Assembly (NCBI GenBank): GCA_017547865.1 | Contig: JAFYOA010000426.1 | Span: 1 to 9,959, forward strand | DNA: 9,959 nucleotides | Reading direction: 5' to 3' | DNA from: Clostridia bacterium | Lineage (GTDB): Bacteria; Bacillota_A; Clostridia; Oscillospirales; Acutalibacteraceae | Shown here: positions 6,748-9,959 of the stretch, in pieces | Position numbering within the stretch: position 1 is the first letter of the stretch | Layout: every line of letters begins with the position of its first letter | Notes under the pieces: generated by a model | The model's database searches: none | What the model saw: the letters and a program-made list of their open reading frames with translations, nothing else | Told to the model about the DNA's origin: nothing | Translations under genes and position numbers: made by a program

Positions 6748-6835
6748 TAACGCAAAAGTTCGTGGGATTTGAAGAGGCAAACGAACCAGTGGAACGCTCG
6801 TCGCAGCGAGCAAAATCCCTTTCCTGAAAAGCAAC
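6748..6835. repeat. Degraded repeat block related to the 2119-2430 element
   Basis: Just after the acetyltransferase gene, TAACGCAAAAGTTCGT (6748-6763) nearly matches TAACGTAAAAGTTTCGT (2174-2190) in the first hairpin block. TGAAAAGCAAC (6825-6835) is the exact reverse complement of 2419-2429, near that block's end. The interval has nested inverted repeats: GTTCGT 6758-6763 with ACGAAC 6781-6786; GGGATTT 6764-6770 with AAATCCC 6813-6819; GCTCG 6796-6800 with CGAGC 6807-6811. No gene is credible here. Confidence 0.5.
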
Positions 6836-6862
6836 AAACAGAACCGCTTTCAAAAAACAAAT

Positions 6863-6905
6863 AAAAAGGCGCAGTTTCCCAAAAAGGAAGCTGCGCTTTT
6901 TGTTG
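6863..6905. terminator. Bidirectional intrinsic terminator between converging genes
   Basis: The stem GCGCAGTTTCC (6869-6879) pairs with GGAAGCTGCGC (6886-6896) through one G-T pair, with loop CAAAAA. A T-run follows on the plus strand (from 6897) and an A-run at 6863-6867 gives a T-run on the minus strand. It can end both the acetyltransferase transcript and the glutaredoxin-like transcript. Confidence 0.93.
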
Positions 6906-6915
6906 TATTCCGTTT

Positions 6916-7176
6916 TTATTCCACGCCCAGGTCGGCCTTGGCTTCGGCAATGTCCAGGGTCAGCTTGCCGGTGGAAAGCACAAAGCAGGGCACGCCAATG
7001 CGGTGTTCGCGGCGTGCGTCTTCAAATACCGCTTCGGTGTCCCGCAAAGCCAGAAATTCCTTCATCTGTGCGGGGGATTCGGTGATTTCAAAGAATTCGT
7101 AGGGAATCTTCTTTTCGTCAAATTCCGCCTGCATGGCAACGCAGTCGCCGCAGGTCTTCATGCCGTAGATTTTCAT
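6916..7176 (-). CDS. Glutaredoxin-like thioredoxin-fold protein
   Basis: 86 residues with a compact thioredoxin fold. MKIYGMKTCGDCVAMQAEFDEKKIPYEFFEITES gives the first strand, a CGDC redox pair (Cys9 and Cys12) at the start of helix 1, and the second strand. IGVPCFV around residues 61-67 holds the cis-proline that faces the active site, with an extra cysteine directly after it. The length matches NrdH and small glutaredoxins, but the NrdH tail motif is not clear, so the substrate (ribonucleotide reductase, another thiol protein or glutathione) is open. It is cytoplasmic. AGAAGG at 7184-7189 on the minus strand precedes the ATG by 7 nt. A TACAAT -10-like box lies at 7196-7201 on the same strand without a good -35, so its own promoter is only tentative. 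It lies 140 nt downstream of pcp and ends at the bidirectional terminator. Confidence 0.85.
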   Translation of the reverse strand: MKIYGMKTCGDCVAMQAEFDEKKIPYEFFEITESPAQMKEFLALRDTEAVFEDARREHRIGVPCFVLSTGKLTLDIAEAKADLGVE

Positions 7177-7316
7177 GGTGATACCTTCTTTGTTTATTGT
7201 AATGGAGATGGCGTGAACAGAGCGTATTCCGTGCAGGGGAACCTTTGGACGACCGCTTAATAAATTAGAAGAATCTACATCTTAGTATTGTTTCTTCCTG
7301 TTTTCAGCTTCCGCTA

Positions 7317-7925
7317 TTACAGACTGGCGATAACCGCCCGGATGCCCGCTTCCAGCGCCGCAGTGATCTGTTCCAGCGGCAGGGAAGGCTGGTTCTTTTC
7401 CAGCACCTGGGCAGGGATGAACGGCACGTGCACAAAACCGGCGGGGATCTCCATATTGCGGCGGTGCAGCTTGTGCAGCACTTCGTACAGCAAATCGTTG
7501 CACACATATGCCCCGGCAGAAAGCGAAGCCTGTGCCGGCACACCGGCCTCGCGCATGGCCTGTACCATGGCGGTGACGGGCAGCGTGGCGAAGTACGCAT
7601 CCGGACCGTTGGGGTCGATGGGCTCGTCCTTGGGCTGGGCGCCGCCGTTGTCCGGAATACGGGCGTCCTTCAGGTTGATGCCGATGCGCTCCGGGGTCAC
7701 ATTGGTGCGGCCGCCGGCCTGGCCCACGCACACCACCGCGGCGGGTGCCTGCGCCAGAATCGTCGCTTCGGTAATCTGTGCGCAGCGGCCGAATTCCACG
7801 GGCAGTTCCAGCTTTTCGATGGCATAGCCGCCGATTTCATCCGGCAGCAGCTTCACTGCTTCCCAGGAAGGATTGATGGTCTCGCCCCCAAAGGGTTCGA
7901 AACCGGTGACAAGAATCTTTTTCAT
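7317..7925 (-). CDS. pcp: Pyroglutamyl-peptidase I (pyrrolidone-carboxylate peptidase)
   Basis: This cytoplasmic cysteine peptidase of family C15 removes N-terminal pyroglutamate from peptides, helping complete peptide breakdown. The 202 residues match the usual length. MKKILVTGFEPFGGE-x-x-NPSW is the diagnostic N-terminus. The catalytic triad is visible: Glu79 (GRTNVTPERIGINL), Cys142 (SAGAYVCNDLLY) and His166 (GFVHVPFIP). DNGG at 92-95 is also conserved in the family. AGGAG at 7933-7937 on the minus strand lies 7 nt before the ATG. It begins only 17 nt after the stop of the upstream glycosyltransferase gene, so the two probably share the promoter at 8934-8961. No convincing terminator follows the stop at 7317-7319. 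Confidence 0.97.
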   Translation of the reverse strand: MKKILVTGFEPFGGETINPSWEAVKLLPDEIGGYAIEKLELPVEFGRCAQITEATILAQAPAAVVCVGQAGGRTNVTPERIGINLKDARIPDNGGAQPKDEPIDPNGPDAYFATLPVTAMVQAMREAGVPAQASLSAGAYVCNDLLYEVLHKLHRRNMEIPAGFVHVPFIPAQVLEKNQPSLPLEQITAALEAGIRAVIASL

Positions 7926-7942
7926 AAAATTTCTCCTTTTGC

Positions 7943-8896
7943 TCAGTCTTCATCGTGATGAAGAAATGTTTCGATGTTATACAGCGGGCGCTCTTTGGTT
8001 TCAATGTAGGTTTTTCCCACATACTGACCCACAATACCAATGGACAAAAGCTGCACGCCGCCCAAAAACCAAATGGAAGCAAACACCGAGGGCCAACCGC
8101 TGACAGTGCGGCCCAAAAACCACATGATGATGGAATAGACGATGGCTCCGAAGGCCACCAGAACGGCCAAAAGCCCCGCCAAACAAATGAAGGTGATGGG
8201 CTTGACGCTGAACGATGTGATGCCGTCGAAGGCGAAGGCCAGCATTTTTTTCAGGGGGTATTTGCTTTCGCCTGCCATACGTTCTTTGCGGGCATAGTAT
8301 ACGCAGTCGGTTTTGTAGCCGATGAGGGGGGCAATGCCCCGCAAAAACAGGTTGCGCTCTTTGTACTTGGAGAGCTGTTCCAGCGCACGGGCGCTCATCA
8401 GGCGGTAATCGGCGTGGTTATACACGGTTTTGGCGCCCATAAAGGACATGAATTTGTAAAAGCCCTCGGCAGTAAACTTTTTAAAGAAAGAATCGCTGGT
8501 GCGATCATTCCGCACGCCATACACAATGTCGCAGCCGCTGTGGTACTTGTCCACCATTTCTTCAATCACCGCCACATCATCCTGCAGGTCGGCATCGATG
8601 GAAATGGAAACATCGGCGATATCTTTTACGGTCATCAGGCCTGCCAAAAGCGCTGCCTGGTGGCCTACGTTGGCGGCTAAATTCAGCCCGAACACCCGGG
8701 GATTGCGCCCGTGTTCTTCTTTGATGAGCTGCCAGGTGGTGTCTTTGCTGCCGTCGTTTACAAACAGAATAAAGCTGTTTTTGGAGGCTTTTTTCTTTTC
8801 GATCAGGTCTTCCACCACGGCGGTAAGCTGCCGCGCGGTCTCGGGGAAGACTTCTTCTTCGTTGTAGCAGGGTACAACGATGGCCAGTCGGTCCAT
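7943..8896 (-). CDS. Family 2 glycosyltransferase, GtrB/DPM1-like polyprenyl-phosphate sugar transferase
   Basis: 317 residues. The GT-A domain opens with IVVPCYNEEE (6-15), then FVNDGSKDTT (45-54) and the metal and catalytic motif DADLQDD (101-107) with Asp101 and Asp103 as the DxD pair. YRLMSARAL (164-172) and the basic RKERMAGESKYPLKKM (203-218) precede two transmembrane helices at about 233-260 and 270-293. This is the layout of GtrB, CsbB and YkcC-type enzymes, which load a sugar from a nucleotide donor onto undecaprenyl phosphate at the cytoplasmic membrane face for later cell-envelope decoration. The sugar is unknown, and no GtrA flippase or GtrC-type transferase is adjacent. AGGAGG at 8909-8914 on the minus strand is 11 nt from the ATG, slightly long, but no better start exists. 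A consensus promoter lies just upstream. Confidence 0.93.
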   Translation of the reverse strand: MDRLAIVVPCYNEEEVFPETARQLTAVVEDLIEKKKASKNSFILFVNDGSKDTTWQLIKEEHGRNPRVFGLNLAANVGHQAALLAGLMTVKDIADVSISIDADLQDDVAVIEEMVDKYHSGCDIVYGVRNDRTSDSFFKKFTAEGFYKFMSFMGAKTVYNHADYRLMSARALEQLSKYKERNLFLRGIAPLIGYKTDCVYYARKERMAGESKYPLKKMLAFAFDGITSFSVKPITFICLAGLLAVLVAFGAIVYSIIMWFLGRTVSGWPSVFASIWFLGGVQLLSIGIVGQYVGKTYIETKERPLYNIETFLHHDED

Positions 8897-8933
8897 AAAA
8901 TTTCCGGCCCTCCTTTTTCATACTTTTCATTAT

Positions 8934-8961
8934 ATTATACCGCACCGGCGGGGTTTGTCAA
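8934..8961 (-). promoter_or_regulatory. Consensus sigma-A promoter for the glycosyltransferase-pcp unit
   Basis: Read on the minus strand, TTGACA (8956-8961) and TATAAT (8934-8939) are both exact consensus hexamers separated by 16 nt, about 40 nt upstream of the ATG and just before the ribosome site. The near-ideal hexamers suggest strong basal expression unless repressed. Confidence 0.88.
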
Positions 8962-8979
8962 ATCTTCCCGCAAATGAAT

Positions 8980-8991
8980 TGTATGCATACA
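8980..8991. promoter_or_regulatory. 12-bp palindrome, candidate operator in the divergent control region
   Basis: TGTATGCATACA is a perfect palindrome lying between two divergent promoters, 13 nt upstream of the -35 box of the GH127 gene and 18 nt beyond the -35 of the glycosyltransferase gene. Its length and TGTAT half-sites resemble operators of GntR-family sugar regulators, but no regulator gene lies in the window. It is not a catabolite-responsive element, since it lacks the central CG and is too short. Confidence 0.5.
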
Positions 8992-9004
8992 GCTTATTTT
9001 TGCA

Positions 9005-9033
9005 TTGACAGCCCTTTTTTATCCCGATATAAT
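9005..9033 (+). promoter_or_regulatory. Consensus sigma-A promoter for the GH127 gene
   Basis: TTGACA at 9005-9010 and TATAAT at 9028-9033 are exact consensus hexamers with the ideal 17-nt spacer. They are followed by AGGAG at 9051-9055 and the ATG at 9066, leaving a short leader of about 25 nt. Confidence 0.92.
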
Positions 9034-9065
9034 GAAGCCATACTGAGTAGAGGAGTTGTATCTGT

Positions 9066-9959
9066 ATGCTGGAAATGCTGAAGAAATTTACGGTGGACGA
9101 TGCCTTCCTGGGGCGTTTTCGCCGTTTGGTCACCGAATCGGTGATCCCCTACCAGGAAAAAGCCCTGCGGGATGAGATCCCGGATGCCGCTCCCAGCCAC
9201 GCCATCGAAAACTTCCGTCTGGCAGCGGAATACCTGGAGACCGGCCATTGCTCCGGTGAGTTTTACGGCTATGTATTTCAGGATACGGACCTTGCCAAGT
9301 GGATCGAAGCGGCGGCCTATTCTCTTGTTGCTTCTCCCGATGCCGACCTGGAACGTCGGGTGGACGAAGCCGTTGACCTGGTGGGCCGCGCCCAGTGGCC
9401 GGACGGCTACCTGAATACATATTTTACCGTGAAGTCTCCCAAAGAGCGCTGGACTAACCTGCAGGAGGCCCATGAGCTGTATACTGCCGGCCATATGATG
9501 GAAGCGGCCGTGGCCTACGCCATCTCCACCGGAAAAACCAAGCTTTTGGACATTATGATGAAGATGACGGAAAATATCTACCGGCATTTCATTGTGGAAA
9601 AGGCGCCCGGTTTCCCCGGTCATCCGGAGGTGGAACTGGCCCTGCTGAAGATGTATGAACTGACCGGCGAGGCCAAGTGCCTGGAACTGGCGGAGCATTT
9701 TATCAATGTGCGCGGTGTGGACCGCGATTATTATAAGAACGAAGCCGCCACCCGCCCCGGCAAAATTTGGGGTATGAACCCGGAAGACCGCGCCTATGCC
9801 CAGTGCGATGTGCCCGTGCGCGACTTTACCGTGGCAGAAGGCCACGCCGTGCGCGCTGTGTACCTGTATACCGCCATGGCAGAGCTTGCCCGCCGCAGCG
9901 GTGAAAAAGAATTGACCGATGCTTGCGTGCGGGTGTGGAACAACATTGTGCAGAAGCAG
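9066..9959 (+). CDS. GH127 beta-L-arabinofuranosidase-like protein, N-terminal part (3' truncated by window edge)
   Basis: 298 codons are open to the last base of the window, so the gene continues beyond it. The protein matches the (alpha/alpha)6 barrel of the GH127 family (formerly DUF1680), whose members such as HypBA1 release beta-L-arabinofuranose from arabinan, extensin-type or related plant glycans. Recognisable blocks are QWPDGYLNTYFT (110-121), NLQEAHELYTAGHMMEAAVA (131-150) with His136 and His143, and EGHAVRAVYLYTAMAELA (258-275) with His260, the equivalent of a substrate-binding histidine in HypBA1. The catalytic cysteine and zinc-ligand glutamate and cysteines lie further on and cannot be checked. 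There is no signal peptide, so a cytoplasmic enzyme acting on imported oligosaccharides is likely. AGGAG at 9051-9055 is 10 nt from the ATG. Other DUF1680 specificities are possible. Confidence 0.9.
   Translation, partial: MLEMLKKFTVDDAFLGRFRRLVTESVIPYQEKALRDEIPDAAPSHAIENFRLAAEYLETGHCSGEFYGYVFQDTDLAKWIEAAAYSLVASPDADLERRVDEAVDLVGRAQWPDGYLNTYFTVKSPKERWTNLQEAHELYTAGHMMEAAVAYAISTGKTKLLDIMMKMTENIYRHFIVEKAPGFPGHPEVELALLKMYELTGEAKCLELAEHFINVRGVDRDYYKNEAATRPGKIWGMNPEDRAYAQCDVPVRDFTVAEGHAVRAVYLYTAMAELARRSGEKELTDACVRVWNNIVQKQ

Noticed and set aside
7260..7316. Possible terminator after pcp on the minus strand
   Set aside because: Only a weak 6-bp pairing (GAAGAA with TTCTTC) separated by about 18 nt is visible, and there is no convincing T-run.
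8980..8991. Palindrome as a CcpA catabolite-responsive element
   Set aside because: It lacks the central CG and is 12 bp rather than the 14-bp cre core, so a different regulator is more likely.
8994..9845. 283-codon minus-strand open frame opposite the GH127 gene
   Set aside because: It lies antisense to a clear GH127 protein and would cross that gene's consensus promoter; there is no independent support.

Overview
The window looks like chromosomal DNA of a gut-type clostridium, probably Oscillospiraceae/Ruminococcaceae (Faecalibacterium, Gemmiger or Subdoligranulum-like). This is an inference from the moderately high GC, strong AGGAGG-type ribosome sites, consensus sigma-A promoters, a two-gene minimal SUF system, plant-glycan enzymes, and hairpin-rich intergenic repeats of the kind I associate with that clade. 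I could not search a database, so the taxon is tentative.

Layout, left to right. (1) Positions 2-2119 (+): the 3' end of a DUF5054/GH38-like protein followed 12 nt later by a GH28-like right-handed beta-helix protein, an operon tail that probably acts on plant or host glycans. (2) 2119-2430: an intergenic block packed with at least eight short perfect inverted repeats. (3) 2481-4244 (+): deoB (phosphopentomutase), then a small secreted, membrane-anchored protein of unknown function, ended by a clear intrinsic terminator. (4) 4294-6014 (+): a promoter, sufC and a short sufB/sufD-like scaffold gene whose start overlaps the sufC stop. No cysteine desulfurase, SufU or Rrf2 regulator lies beside them, so this resembles a minimal SufBC (SMS-type) Fe-S assembly system. 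(5) 6024-6721 (+): an imperfect terminator and a GNAT acetyltransferase gene that begins only 21 nt after its stem. (6) 6748-6902: a degraded repeat block and a bidirectional terminator between converging genes. (7) 6916-8896 (-): a glutaredoxin-like protein, pyroglutamyl peptidase (pcp) and a GtrB/DPM1-like membrane glycosyltransferase; the last two probably form an operon. (8) 8934-9959: a divergent control region with two consensus sigma-A promoters facing away from each other and a 12-bp palindrome between them, then the 5' part of a GH127 beta-L-arabinofuranosidase gene (+) that runs off the window.

Taken together, the two ends carry carbohydrate-degrading genes (pectin side chain and arabinan type), and the middle is housekeeping: nucleoside salvage, Fe-S cluster assembly, peptide end trimming, thiol redox and envelope glycosylation. 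No tRNA, rRNA, CRISPR array, transposase or phage gene was seen. The most unusual items are the hairpin array and its probable relative at 6748-6835, the minimal SUF pair, the GH28-like protein lacking part of the classical active site, and the apparently decayed terminator in front of the acetyltransferase gene.
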